Positions 8,238-17,229 of a stretch of DNA of 23,007 bases are shown here, in pieces. This DNA is from Entomomonas sp945283395 (GTDB lineage Bacteria > Pseudomonadota > Gammaproteobacteria > Pseudomonadales > Pseudomonadaceae), in NCBI GenBank assembly GCA_946480835.1, contig CAMLLC010000023.1, positions 1-23,007 on the forward strand, written 5' to 3'. The notes below the pieces were generated by a model. The model saw only the letters and a program-made list of their open reading frames with translations, ran no database searches and had not been told where the DNA came from. Position 1 is the first letter of the stretch, and each line of letters starts with the position of its first letter. A program made the position numbers and the translations under genes.

Positions 8238-9347
8238 TTACAGACGCATAGGCATGACTACATAAGAAGCATCATCATTATTTTCTTCTTGAATCAATGC
8301 GCTACTATTAGCATCAGATAAGAATAAACGTACTTTTTCAGTGCTTATTACATTCAGAACATCTAATAAATAGCTAACATTAAAACCTATTTCTAATGAG
8401 CTACCTTGATATTCTACAGTAATTTCTTCTTCAGCTTCTTCTTGTTCAGGATTGTTAGCTTGTATTTTCAATAAGTTATTTTCAAGATTTAACCTAATGC
8501 CGCGGTATTTTTCATTAGATAAAATAGCGGTTCGAGTGAAAGATTCTTTAAGAGCTTGTCTATTAGCTATCACTAATTTATTACTACCCTTAGGCAATAC
8601 TCTTTCATAATCAGGAAATTTACCATCTATTAATTTAGAAGTGAATGTAAAATCACCAGTAGTAGCTCTTATATGATGTTCTCCTAATACTATTGATAAT
8701 TTAGCTTCTTGATCAGTAAGCAATTTTACTAATTCTAAAATAGCTTTACGAGGCAAAATAACTTGCTGTTTTTCTGCTACTATCGCATTTAATTCTAAAG
8801 GTACAGAACAAACGGCCATTCTATGACCATCAGTAGTTACTGTTCTTAAATAATTATTAGTTAATTCTAATAACATGCCATTTAGATAGTAACGAACATC
8901 TTGTTGAGCCATTGCAAAACTAGTATGCTCAATAATACGGCGTAACTTACTTTGTTCAACTTCAAATTTAAGTGAAGCAGGACCATCTTCAACTGTAGGA
9001 AAATCATTAGCTGGTAATGTTGATAAAGTAAAACGTGAACGGCCTGCTTTAATTAACAGTTTTTGTTCATCTAATTTGATATCTATAATGGTTTCATTAG
9101 GTAAACTTCTACAAATATCCATTAATTTTCTAGCGGGTACTGTTATCTCACCAGTTGCTTGAATATTTTCTAAAGCAACTCGTCCTATTAATTCCACTTC
9201 TAAATCAGTTCCTAATAAAGATAACTGACCATTATCAACGGTTAATAATACATTAGAAAGTATAGGTAAGGTATGACGGCGCTCTACTACCCCTGTCACA
9301 AGCTGTAAAGGCGTTAATAACTGTTCACGTTGAATAGTAAAATGCAT
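8238..9347 (-). CDS. dnaN: DNA polymerase III beta sliding clamp
   Basis: Homodimeric ring clamp that tethers DNA polymerase III and other polymerases to DNA. The 369 residues match the Pseudomonas length. The family N-terminus MHFTIQREQLLTPLQLVTGV, the SRFTLSTLPANDFP segment of the first domain and the C-terminal SYVVMPMRL, which forms part of the partner-binding pocket, are all present. An AAGG about nine bases upstream supports the ATG. It lies between dnaA and recF in the conserved order and is probably transcribed both from the dnaA promoter and from the 113-bp dnaA-dnaN gap. Confidence 0.98.
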   Translation of the reverse strand: MHFTIQREQLLTPLQLVTGVVERRHTLPILSNVLLTVDNGQLSLLGTDLEVELIGRVALENIQATGEITVPARKLMDICRSLPNETIIDIKLDEQKLLIKAGRSRFTLSTLPANDFPTVEDGPASLKFEVEQSKLRRIIEHTSFAMAQQDVRYYLNGMLLELTNNYLRTVTTDGHRMAVCSVPLELNAIVAEKQQVILPRKAILELVKLLTDQEAKLSIVLGEHHIRATTGDFTFTSKLIDGKFPDYERVLPKGSNKLVIANRQALKESFTRTAILSNEKYRGIRLNLENNLLKIQANNPEQEEAEEEITVEYQGSSLEIGFNVSYLLDVLNVISTEKVRLFLSDANSSALIQEENNDDASYVVMPMRL

Positions 9348-9460
9348 GATAGTAAACCTTATATGTTAAAAGCTTCCCGCCTATTCCTAAGCTTCCTAAA
9401 AAATGTCAGAATGTAATTTTGCCTGTTATTAAAGTTTCACGCAAGATATATAGTATTAGA

Positions 9461-10909
9461 TTAAGTGGTTAGAGTACGTAATAGATTTTTATAGTCTTCA
9501 AATATATCTACATCAGTGTTCTTTAACTCTATTATCTTGCGACAAGCATGTAAAACAGTGGTATGATCTCGCCCGCCAAAGGCATTACCTATTTCAGGCA
9601 AGCTATGATTAGTTAATTCTTTAGCTAGCGACATAGCTACTTGCCGAGGCCTAGCTACTGATCTTGAACGGCGTTTAGATAATAAATCTGCTACCTTTAT
9701 TTTATAATATTCTGCTACTGTTCGCTGAATATTTTCAATACTTATTAGCTTATCTTGCAAGGCTAATAAATCTTTTAGCGATTCTTTTATTAATTCAATA
9801 CTAATAGGTTTGCCAGTAAATTGCGCATGAGCCATTACTCTCTTTAAAGAGCCTTCTAATTCTCTAACATTAGAACGAATACGTTGTGCTATAAAAAAAG
9901 CATCATTATGATTAAGAGTAATACCAGCTTGCTCTGCTTTTTTCATTAGAATAGCTACTCTAGTCTCTAATTCAGGAGGTTCGATGGCTACAGTTAATCC
10001 CCAACCAAATCTTGATTTTAATCTTTCCTCTAAACCATCTATTTCTTTAGGATATCTATCACTAGTTAGAATAACTTGTTGTCCACCCTCTAATAACGCA
10101 TTGAAAGTATGGAAAAATTCTTCTTGGGAACGTTCTTTTTTAGCAAAAAATTGAATATCATCAATTAATAAAGCATCTACTGAACGATAAAACTTTTTAA
10201 ACTCATTAATAGCATTTAATTGTAATGCTTTAACCATATCTGCTACAAATCGTTCAGAATGTAAATAAACAATTTTCGCATGCGGATTTTTAGTGAGCAT
10301 ATAATTACCCACAGCATGCATTAAATGAGTTTTACCTAACCCTACACCACCATAAAGAAATAATGGGTTATAACCATGTTTCATGTTATCAGCTACTTGC
10401 CAAGCAGCTGCTCTTGCCATTTGATTTGATTTACCTTCAACAAAATTATCAAAAGTAAAATCTTTATTCAGATAATTAGTATGAGAAGCAGTAATTTCGG
10501 ATTCTACCTCTTCTGCAATCAAATCAGTATTAGCTATATCTTCATTTTTAGACTTTTTCATTTTATTTGTCTTAATAACTTTATAAGATGTAGCTTTTTC
10601 TTTAACGCTAGGAGAAAATGTTTTAATAGAATCAATACTAGTCTTTAACTTGCTACTATGAGTAACTTTACTACCTATGACTAAATTTAATAAAGGAGCT
10701 TCAGCAGGCGCTCGTTCATTTATTAATTCTTGCAATCTATTAAAATATTTATCATTAACCCAATCTAATACGAATCTATTAGGTGCATAAATCACCAGTT
10801 CATTAGGCTTTTCATCAACCTGCAAAGGTCTAATCCAAGTATTAAATTGTTGACTTGGTAACTCATCTTCTAAAATATTAATACATTGTTGCCAAAGATC
10901 TAATAACAC
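9461..10909 (-). CDS. dnaA: Chromosomal replication initiator DnaA
   Basis: AAA+ initiator that binds DnaA boxes and melts oriC. Domain I begins LWQQCINILEDELPSQQF and closely resembles Pseudomonas DnaA. A lysine/serine-rich, poorly conserved linker (about residues 85-145) is domain II and accounts for the length of 482, shorter than Pseudomonas (about 510). Domain III has Walker A GGVGLGKTH and Walker B LLIDDIQFF. Domain IV carries the DnaA signature GGRDHTTVLHACRKI near the C-terminus. The start is GTG (10909-10907) with an AAGG at correct spacing, as in Pseudomonas. Perfect DnaA boxes in the upstream origin make autoregulation likely. Confidence 0.99.
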   Translation of the reverse strand: MLLDLWQQCINILEDELPSQQFNTWIRPLQVDEKPNELVIYAPNRFVLDWVNDKYFNRLQELINERAPAEAPLLNLVIGSKVTHSSKLKTSIDSIKTFSPSVKEKATSYKVIKTNKMKKSKNEDIANTDLIAEEVESEITASHTNYLNKDFTFDNFVEGKSNQMARAAAWQVADNMKHGYNPLFLYGGVGLGKTHLMHAVGNYMLTKNPHAKIVYLHSERFVADMVKALQLNAINEFKKFYRSVDALLIDDIQFFAKKERSQEEFFHTFNALLEGGQQVILTSDRYPKEIDGLEERLKSRFGWGLTVAIEPPELETRVAILMKKAEQAGITLNHNDAFFIAQRIRSNVRELEGSLKRVMAHAQFTGKPISIELIKESLKDLLALQDKLISIENIQRTVAEYYKIKVADLLSKRRSRSVARPRQVAMSLAKELTNHSLPEIGNAFGGRDHTTVLHACRKIIELKNTDVDIFEDYKNLLRTLTT

Positions 10910-10959
10910 AATACACCTTAATTTTTAACTAGACAGAAATTGTACCAGACTAATAAAAG

Positions 10960-10968
10960 TTATCCACA
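10960..10968 (+). promoter_or_regulatory. DnaA box, perfect
   Basis: TTATCCACA, identical to the consensus, about 50 bp upstream of the dnaA start. It could serve both the origin and dnaA autoregulation. Confidence 0.88.
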
Positions 10969-11070
10969 ATTAAATAAGTTTTTATCTTTATGCTTTACGC
11001 TAATAAGGTGTGTACAACTAGTAGGAAAACACCCTTTAAATACTGTCAATAAAGTTGTTAATAAAATTAT

Positions 11071-11079
11071 TGTGGATAA
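11071..11079 (-). promoter_or_regulatory. DnaA box, perfect
   Basis: TTATCCACA on the minus strand, at the centre of the origin, about 110 bp from each of the other two perfect boxes. Confidence 0.88.
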
Positions 11080-11187
11080 ATGAGCCAAATATTCACAATT
11101 AATACCACGCTAAATAACAAATTAATAGCCTGTTATAAACAATTTTATTAATTGCTATAATGTTTGTAAAAGAATAGTTCGATAAAA

Positions 11188-11196
11188 TTATCCACA
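11188..11196 (+). promoter_or_regulatory. DnaA box, perfect
   Basis: TTATCCACA, the box nearest the A/T-only stretch on the rpmH side and therefore a candidate for nucleating strand opening. Confidence 0.88.
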
Positions 11197-11297
11197 GAAT
11201 GATAGCTTGTTAAATATAACAACATAAATAATCTTTTAATAAAATATTATTATTTTAATTATTGCTCATAGCTAAAAGAAATTAATTTATTAAATAT

Positions 11298-11326
11298 TTG
11301 ACCTCACGCCATTCTTCAAATAAAAT
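11298..11326 (+). promoter_or_regulatory. rpmH operon sigma-70 promoter
   Basis: TTGACC (11298-11303), a 17-bp spacer, then TAAAAT (11321-11326). A GC-rich discriminator (TGCGGGC) follows directly, as in growth-rate- and ppGpp-responsive promoters of translation genes. It lies 50 bp before rpmH. Confidence 0.75.
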
Positions 11327-11375
11327 TGCGGGCTCTTTAAAATTTAGGATATCCTTAACACAAGGTAGCATTAAT

Positions 11376-11510
11376 ATGAAACGTACATTTCAACCAAGTA
11401 ACATTAAACGTGCTCGTGTACACGGGTTTCGTGCACGCATGGCAACTAAAAATGGCCGTCAAGTACTTTCACGTCGTCGTGCAAAAGGCCGTAAACGTAT
11501 AGCTGTGTAA
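11376..11510 (+). CDS. rpmH: 50S ribosomal protein L34
   Basis: Small, very basic large-subunit protein of 44 residues. It begins MKRTFQPSNIKRARVHGF and ends in an arginine/lysine-rich tail, RRRAKGRKRIAV. The frame stays open further upstream, but the conserved MKRTFQPS start and an AAGG about ten bases before this ATG fix the start here. It is the first gene of the rpmH-rnpA-yidD-yidC operon; rnpA begins five bases after its stop codon. Confidence 0.99.
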   Translation: MKRTFQPSNIKRARVHGFRARMATKNGRQVLSRRRAKGRKRIAV

Positions 11511-11515
11511 TATTT

Positions 11516-11902
11516 GTGGTGAGTCAAAACTTTTCCAGACAGAAGCGTTTATTAGAAGCTGAACACTTTAAAAACGTTTTTGACTTACCTGATAAAAAAT
11601 TATCAACTCCCTATGTTTTAGTACTTGCTCATAGAAATAAACTAAATCACGCTCGTTTAGGTTTAGTTATTGGCAAGAAAAACGTAAGATTAGCTGTACA
11701 GCGTAATAGATTAAAAAGACAGATACGTGAAACATTCCGAATCAATCAATATCTATTAGATGACTACGATATAGTTGTAATAGCACGTAAAGGGTTTGCT
11801 GAAATATCAACCACTGAATTGCAAGTACAATTTACTAAATTTTGGAAAATACTTTCTAGCAAGAAGGTAAATAAACCAGAGGTTAGCAACACTAATGCGT
11901 AA
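11516..11902 (+). CDS. rnpA: Ribonuclease P protein component
   Basis: Protein subunit of RNase P, which helps the catalytic RNA remove tRNA 5' leaders. The RNR signature is present as VQRNRLKRQIRETFR, preceded by RLGLVIGKKNVRLA, and the length of 128 residues is normal. Of two adjacent GTG codons the first gives MVSQNF, matching the MVSxxF start of Pseudomonas RnpA. No strong ribosome binding site is visible, so coupling to rpmH is likely. The stop overlaps the yidD start by eight bases. Confidence 0.97.
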   Translation: MVSQNFSRQKRLLEAEHFKNVFDLPDKKLSTPYVLVLAHRNKLNHARLGLVIGKKNVRLAVQRNRLKRQIRETFRINQYLLDDYDIVVIARKGFAEISTTELQVQFTKFWKILSSKKVNKPEVSNTNA

Positions 11903-12140
11903 ACTGGCACTTGTTATGATAAAATTATATCAATATGGTATAAGTCCGTATTTAGGTTGTCATTGTCGTTTTTACCCTAGTTGCTCTTGCTATACCTATG
12001 AAGCCATAGAAAAATATGGTTTTTTACGAGGTAGTTATTTGGGTGTTTGTCGAATTCTTCGCTGTCATCCATGGAATCCGGGTGGATATGATCCGGTTCC
12101 TCCTAAAGAAACTTCAAAACACTTATCGAAGATTAAATAA
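11895..12140 (+). CDS. yidD: Membrane protein insertion efficiency factor YidD
   Basis: Small membrane-associated protein that assists YidC-dependent insertion. The 81 residues carry the family core: YQYGISPYLG, then CRFYPSCSCYTYEAI with its clustered cysteines, and CHPWNPGGYDPVP. It overlaps rnpA by eight bases and ends two bases before yidC, the standard tightly packed arrangement. Confidence 0.96.
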   Translation: MRKLALVMIKLYQYGISPYLGCHCRFYPSCSCYTYEAIEKYGFLRGSYLGVCRILRCHPWNPGGYDPVPPKETSKHLSKIK

Positions 12141-12142
12141 CC

Positions 12143-13942
12143 ATGGATATTCAACGTTCAATTTTATTGGTTGCATTAGCAGTTGTAGCTTATATGATTT
12201 TGCTACAATGGAATAATGATTATCATAAGATACCTGAAGAATCAACGCATATAACTCAACAACAAGTAGAGCAACATATTAATACGCCTGCTGGAACAAA
12301 AGATGATAATGGTGACTCGTCAATTCATCAACCTGCACCTTCTGACAATACAACAGCCTCTAATCATAGTGGTATAACAGAAACCGCCACTACTACCCCA
12401 GTCTCCACTAATCAACAACTTATTAGTGTTGAAACTGATGTTTTTAAATTAAAAATAGATCCACATAGTGGAGATATTATTCAACTAGATTTAATACAAT
12501 ACCCAAAAGCATTAGCTACACCTAATATACCTTTTAGATTATTCAGTAATACAGGAGAAGTATATTATACTGCCGAAAGTAGAGTATTATCTTCTAACAA
12601 TAGCACCATACCTTTCTATCAAACTGATAAACAAAGTTATAAACTAGAAGCAGGCCAAAAAGAGTTAAAAGTTAATTTAAGTTATAGTAAAGATAATGTT
12701 ACCTATGTTAAAACTTTTACTTTCCTAAGAGGTTTGGATGAAACTTGTGCAGCTAAAAAGAAGAATAGAGTAAGTTGTATTAATCCTTTAGCTTATCGTA
12801 TAAATATTGATTATAAAATAACTAATAATAGTGAAAAACCATGGCAAGGCTATTTTTTAGCTTCATTAATTCGTAATAATGCTAAAGATCCTTCTTCTTC
12901 TACAGCTACCAGCATGACAACATTTTTAGGTATGGCTTATTGGACGCCGGATAAACCTTATACCCGTATTGCTATGAAAGATGTAGATAGCATTATGAGA
13001 GTTGCTCTACAAAATAAAGCTGAGCAAAATCTTAATTATTTACCTTTACCATCAGCTACCGTAAAAGGAGGTTGGATTGCTTGGTTACAACACTATTTTG
13101 TTACTGCATGGGTAGGTAATAAAAATGATAACCATGTTGTTAAAACTTACAAAGACCAACAAAATAACTATATAGTTAGCTTTACAACCCCTTTGGTTAC
13201 TGTTCAAGCAGGCCAACAAACTCAAGAAAATTTAACCCTTTATGCTGGTCCAAAATTACAAGATAGCCTAAAAGAACTATCGCCAGGTTTAGATTTAACT
13301 ATCGACTATGGTATTCTAAGCGTAATTGGCAAGCCTATCTTCTGGTTATTACAGTTTATTCATTCTGCACTAGGTAATTGGGGTTGGTCAATAATAGTCC
13401 TAACTATCATAGTTAAATTAATTTTCTTCCCATTATCAGCTACTAGCTATAAATCAATGGCAAGAATGCGTGCCGCTTCACCTAAAATGCAAAGCATTAG
13501 GGAACGTTATGGCGATGATAGACAAAAAATGTCTGAAGCTATGATGAAACTCTATAAAGAAGAAAAACTTAATCCATTAAGTGGCTGTTTACCTATTATT
13601 ATTCAAATGCCAGTATTCATTGCTTTATATTGGGTATTATTAGAAAGTGTTGAAATACGCCAAGCTCCTTGGTTAGGTTGGATTCATGACTTATCAGTAA
13701 GTGATCCTTACTTAATATTACCTATTATTATGGGGGCTACTATGTTCTTACAACAAAGGTTAAACCCAACACCACCTGATCCTATACAGGCTAAAGTATT
13801 CAAAATAATGCCTATTATTTTTACTTTCTTCTTTATTTGGTTCCCAGCTGGTTTAGTTTTATACTGGGTAATAAATAACGTGTTATCTATTGCTCAACAA
13901 TGGATAATTACCTGCCAAATTGAAGCAGCAAAGAAAAAGTAA
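12143..13942 (+). CDS. yidC: Membrane protein insertase YidC
   Basis: Inner-membrane insertase acting alone or with SecYEG. The N-terminus MDIQRSILLVALAV forms the first transmembrane helix and is strikingly Pseudomonas-like. A low-complexity Thr/Ser/Gln-rich linker follows (about residues 35-90), then the large periplasmic beta-domain to about residue 360. The conserved insertase core has WGWSIIVLTIIVKLIFFPLS, the basic cytoplasmic loop with KEEKLNPLSGCLPIIIQMP, and terminal helices ending in VLYWVINNVLSIAQQW. At 599 residues it is slightly long for the family. It ends at a clear intrinsic terminator. Confidence 0.98.
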   Translation: MDIQRSILLVALAVVAYMILLQWNNDYHKIPEESTHITQQQVEQHINTPAGTKDDNGDSSIHQPAPSDNTTASNHSGITETATTTPVSTNQQLISVETDVFKLKIDPHSGDIIQLDLIQYPKALATPNIPFRLFSNTGEVYYTAESRVLSSNNSTIPFYQTDKQSYKLEAGQKELKVNLSYSKDNVTYVKTFTFLRGLDETCAAKKKNRVSCINPLAYRINIDYKITNNSEKPWQGYFLASLIRNNAKDPSSSTATSMTTFLGMAYWTPDKPYTRIAMKDVDSIMRVALQNKAEQNLNYLPLPSATVKGGWIAWLQHYFVTAWVGNKNDNHVVKTYKDQQNNYIVSFTTPLVTVQAGQQTQENLTLYAGPKLQDSLKELSPGLDLTIDYGILSVIGKPIFWLLQFIHSALGNWGWSIIVLTIIVKLIFFPLSATSYKSMARMRAASPKMQSIRERYGDDRQKMSEAMMKLYKEEKLNPLSGCLPIIIQMPVFIALYWVLLESVEIRQAPWLGWIHDLSVSDPYLILPIIMGATMFLQQRLNPTPPDPIQAKVFKIMPIIFTFFFIWFPAGLVLYWVINNVLSIAQQWIITCQIEAAKKK

Positions 13943-13948
13943 ATAAAT

Positions 13949-13973
13949 AAACGCCCCGTCAATGGGGCGTTTT
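13949..13973 (+). terminator. Intrinsic terminator after yidC
   Basis: AACGCCCC and GGGGCGTT form an 8-bp GC-rich stem with a six-base loop, followed by TTT. It separates yidC from mnmE, whose ATG comes only 18 bases later, so mnmE depends on readthrough or on a promoter close to the hairpin. Confidence 0.85.
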
Positions 13974-13990
13974 AGTTAATAGGCTAAATC

Positions 13991-15358
13991 ATGCTAATTA
14001 ATGACACTATTGCAGCTATTGCTACAGCTCAAGGTAAAGGAAGCGTAGGTATAGTACGTATTTCGGGAAAACAAGCTAAAACAATAGGCTTAAAACTATC
14101 AAGACAAACCGAATTAAAAGCAAGATATGCTTATTATGGCCCTTGGTTTGATCAACAAGGCAATATAATAGACAACGGAATACTTATTTATTTTGCAGCT
14201 CCAAATTCCTTTACAGGTGAAGATATAATAGAATTACAAGGGCATGGTGGAGCTGTTGTACTAGATATGCTCCTGGAAAATTGCTTAGCATTAGGAGCAA
14301 GACAAGCTAAGCCAGGAGAATTTAGTGAAAGAGCTTTTCTTAATGATAAGATTGATTTAGCACAAGCAGAAGCTATTGCTGATTTAATAGAGGCTAGTTC
14401 TAAACAAGCAGCTCAAAATGCTTTACGTTCCTTACAAGGGGAATTTTCAAAAAAAATACACCAATTAACTGAAGCCTTAATAGCTTTAAGAATTTATGTA
14501 GAAGCAGCTATTGATTTTCCAGAAGAAGAAATAGATTTCCTAAATGATGAACGTATCATCACACAAATAAAACAACTACAGCAAAACATCCTTCAGATTC
14601 AACGTGAAGCTTCTCAAGGCGTATTATTAAGAGATGGTATGAATGTAGTAATAGCTGGATTGCCCAATGCAGGCAAATCAAGCCTACTTAATGCCTTAGC
14701 AGGTCGAGAAACTGCTATAGTTACAGATATAGCGGGTACTACAAGAGATATACTAAAAGAACATATTTTAATAGATGGTATGCCACTACATATTATTGAT
14801 ACCGCAGGGCTAAGAGATACTCATGATCCAATTGAAAAAATTGGGGTAGCCAGAGCTATAGCAGCCATCAAACAAGCAGATAGAATTTTATTAGTTATAG
14901 ATTCTACTCAAGCAGAAGTGACTAATCCATTAAGTATATGGCCTCCTTTTTTAAATCCTATGCCTAATCTAGATAAAATAACTATTATTAACAATAAGGC
15001 CGACTTAACTCATCATAAAATAGAACTTTGTACTAATAAAGAAGGCTATACCTCAATTTTTTTAAGTGCTAAAGACAAACAAGGCATTGAACTATTAACA
15101 GAACATCTAAAAGCTTGTATGGGCTACCAACACACCGCAGAAACTATCTTCAGTGCAAGACGTAGACATATACAAGCTTTACAAGAAGCAGCACAAGCTA
15201 TAGATCAAGGTTATCAACAGCTTACTAAGCAAGGTGCGGGCGAGTTACTAGCAGAAGATTTGAGACATTCACAACAAGCTTTAAATACAATAACGGGAGA
15301 ATTTACTTCAGACGATTTACTAGGTAGAATTTTCTCTAGTTTTTGTATTGGTAAATAA
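13991..15358 (+). CDS. mnmE: tRNA modification GTPase MnmE
   Basis: With MnmG it installs the cmnm5 group on wobble uridine 34 of certain tRNAs. The N-terminal folate-binding domain shows IAAIATAQGKGSVGIVRISG and SFTGEDIIELQGHGG. The inserted GTPase domain has G1 GLPNAGKSS (about residue 223), G2 DIAGTTRD, G3 DTAGL (about 270) and G4 NNKAD (about 334). The C-terminal catalytic motif FCIGK is complete. The length of 455 residues is normal. In Pseudomonas mnmG, rsmG and parAB follow; here an envelope enzyme follows instead. Confidence 0.98.
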   Translation: MLINDTIAAIATAQGKGSVGIVRISGKQAKTIGLKLSRQTELKARYAYYGPWFDQQGNIIDNGILIYFAAPNSFTGEDIIELQGHGGAVVLDMLLENCLALGARQAKPGEFSERAFLNDKIDLAQAEAIADLIEASSKQAAQNALRSLQGEFSKKIHQLTEALIALRIYVEAAIDFPEEEIDFLNDERIITQIKQLQQNILQIQREASQGVLLRDGMNVVIAGLPNAGKSSLLNALAGRETAIVTDIAGTTRDILKEHILIDGMPLHIIDTAGLRDTHDPIEKIGVARAIAAIKQADRILLVIDSTQAEVTNPLSIWPPFLNPMPNLDKITIINNKADLTHHKIELCTNKEGYTSIFLSAKDKQGIELLTEHLKACMGYQHTAETIFSARRRHIQALQEAAQAIDQGYQQLTKQGAGELLAEDLRHSQQALNTITGEFTSDDLLGRIFSSFCIGK

Positions 15359-15360
15359 TT

Positions 15361-15381
15361 AATTAATAATTAATAATTAAT
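15361..15381. repeat. Heptanucleotide tandem repeat before the envelope transferase
   Basis: Three perfect copies of AATTAAT fill most of the 34-bp gap between mnmE and the next gene and run directly into that gene's AAGGA ribosome binding site (15382-15386). Slippage would change spacing upstream of the ribosome binding site, not the reading frame. Confidence 0.7.
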
Positions 15382-15392
15382 AAGGATGATAA

Positions 15393-17063
15393 ATGGCAGT
15401 GCTTAATCAACAAAGTACTTTTCTAAAACTATGGAAACATCTTAGTAAAGCTAAATGGAATTTACTGACATTATTTATATTAATGTCGACTATTAATTAC
15501 ATGGGAAATAGAGAGTTTATTGACATATTATCTAATTACTTAATTATATTTTTTTTTATTTTTGTTATAGCTAGATTATTTATTATAAATTATTTATTAG
15601 CTTTTTTAACGAGCTTGCTTATCTCACTTGAATTAACATTCTTACTAGTATCAGGAGAGCGTGTTAGTGTCACCGTATTAAGTGCTAGCATTGATACAGA
15701 TTTATTTATAGCCTCTGGTACCACAATGCCTTTTTTTATAAAAGCTATACCTAGTATTATTATTTTTAGTTTTCTGTTTATTATGTCCATGTCAGAGATT
15801 AAAAAACTAAAATTTAAAATTTATTTATTACTCATTCCTTGTCTTGCATTTATTACTATATTTAGCGTTTACTCTAAATTAGATAAATACCAAAATTATT
15901 TAGTTGAATGGGGAGGTTATAATAAAACAGACTATTCATCTAAAAAAATTTATTTTCAAAAATTATTTTATCATAGAGATTATCCACTAATCTTAGGTGA
16001 TGGATTTTATATAGCTACAGAGTTTTACGAACTATATCAAGCAAAAAAATTAATTAACCATAATGTATGGCCAGAAGGTATTGTCTTTAATAAAGATAAA
16101 GCAAGCCCTTTAAAAGTAATCATCATAGTAGGAGAAAGTTCAACCGTAGTTCATTACTCTCTTTATGGATATCCTTATCAAACAACTCCAAGAATGGATG
16201 AATATTATAAAAATAAAGAAATAACCAAACTTGATAACATTATTTCAGGTGCAGCTTTAACGAGAGATTCGTTAAGATTCGTACTCTCGTTTGCAACACC
16301 ATTAGATGAGATGAGATTTTTTAATTATAAAAATATGGTTGATATGGCTAAATTAGCAAACTATCAAACAATTTGGATCTCAAGTACCTATGAAAGTGGC
16401 CCCTATACAGGCTATATAGCTACCATAGAACAAAGTAGCGATAAATATTTTAATAATAGAAATAATGAAATATTAAAGGATAGGGATGATCTATCAATAC
16501 CTAAAGTGCTAGCTACAGAATATAAAAAAGGTGAAAAACAATTCTTTATCTTACATATGTTAGGAAGTCATATTCCTTATGAGAGCCGCTATGATAAAGA
16601 AGATGAACACTTAGTTACTACTGCAAAAGCCACTAATTATGATAGGTCTATTCATCATACAGATCGAATGCTGGATAAAATTATTAAATTTGTAAAACAG
16701 CAAAACGAAAATACATTAGTTTTTTATTTTCCAGATCATGGTGACCTAGTTACAAAGGGGCATGGATTAGTATTTGGTAATTCTATAGAACAATACAACA
16801 TACCTATTATCATTTATCAAAATAAAAATACGATAAACATGTCTAAACTTATAGATAAGTACCGAACTAAAGACGGCATATACAACATCAACAACAACCA
16901 CTATGTGATAACTGAGATATTAGGATTTGATATAAACGTAACCACAGTAAAACAAGCAAAAAGAGAAGGTGAATATATTTATCATCCTAATGGTAAAGTT
17001 TACAAATATACAGAAGTGCTAACAAAAGGATTTGAAAAAAGTAACGTTTATAATAATCTCTAA
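15393..17063 (+). CDS. Phosphoethanolamine transferase-like sulfatase-fold membrane enzyme
   Basis: Inner-membrane enzyme of the alkaline-phosphatase/sulfatase fold, resembling the EptA/CptA group that moves phosphoethanolamine from phosphatidylethanolamine onto lipopolysaccharide or other envelope glycans. About five hydrophobic segments occupy residues 22-160, and the periplasmic catalytic domain starts near 240. Motifs are IIIVGESS (E248, predicted metal ligand), LYGYPYQTTPRMD, the likely nucleophile T290 in SGAALTRDSL, HMLGSHIPYE and FPDHGD (metal ligands). The 556 residues fit the family. An AAGGA six bases before the ATG supports the start. The acceptor substrate, and hence any role in cationic peptide resistance, cannot be told from sequence. 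An unusually Asn/Lys/Ile-rich composition reflects the AT bias. Confidence 0.83.
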   Translation: MAVLNQQSTFLKLWKHLSKAKWNLLTLFILMSTINYMGNREFIDILSNYLIIFFFIFVIARLFIINYLLAFLTSLLISLELTFLLVSGERVSVTVLSASIDTDLFIASGTTMPFFIKAIPSIIIFSFLFIMSMSEIKKLKFKIYLLLIPCLAFITIFSVYSKLDKYQNYLVEWGGYNKTDYSSKKIYFQKLFYHRDYPLILGDGFYIATEFYELYQAKKLINHNVWPEGIVFNKDKASPLKVIIIVGESSTVVHYSLYGYPYQTTPRMDEYYKNKEITKLDNIISGAALTRDSLRFVLSFATPLDEMRFFNYKNMVDMAKLANYQTIWISSTYESGPYTGYIATIEQSSDKYFNNRNNEILKDRDDLSIPKVLATEYKKGEKQFFILHMLGSHIPYESRYDKEDEHLVTTAKATNYDRSIHHTDRMLDKIIKFVKQQNENTLVFYFPDHGDLVTKGHGLVFGNSIEQYNIPIIIYQNKNTINMSKLIDKYRTKDGIYNINNNHYVITEILGFDINVTTVKQAKREGEYIYHPNGKVYKYTEVLTKGFEKSNVYNNL

Positions 17064-17229
17064 TTAACAGCCAATAGGTGAAAACTTAAGTTATAAATAG
17101 CCTTACTAATTCTACTGACAATGCTTCAAAAAGATAGGGCTTTTAACTTTAACATTAGTTTAGTTAATAAAAGAGAATAGTTAAGCATGAGTCATATCTT
17201 GTGTAAACTTTGTTTTTTTCGGATATTGA

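Larger units (their letters stand above)
10910..11297. other. oriC: Chromosomal origin of replication (oriC)
   Basis: AT-rich gap between the divergent dnaA and rpmH, the position of oriC in Pseudomonas. It contains three perfect DnaA boxes (10960-10968 +, 11071-11079 -, 11188-11196 +) and two near-matches (TTGTACACA on the minus strand at 11009-11017; ATATTCACA at 11089-11097). The stretch from about 11200 to 11290 is almost purely A/T and is the best candidate unwinding element. No GATC methylation cluster is present in this gap. Confidence 0.9.

Noticed and set aside
9431..9442. GTTTCACG half of a parS site in the dnaA-dnaN gap
   Set aside because: Only one half-site matches; the other arm (CAAGAT) does not pair, so ParB binding is not supported.
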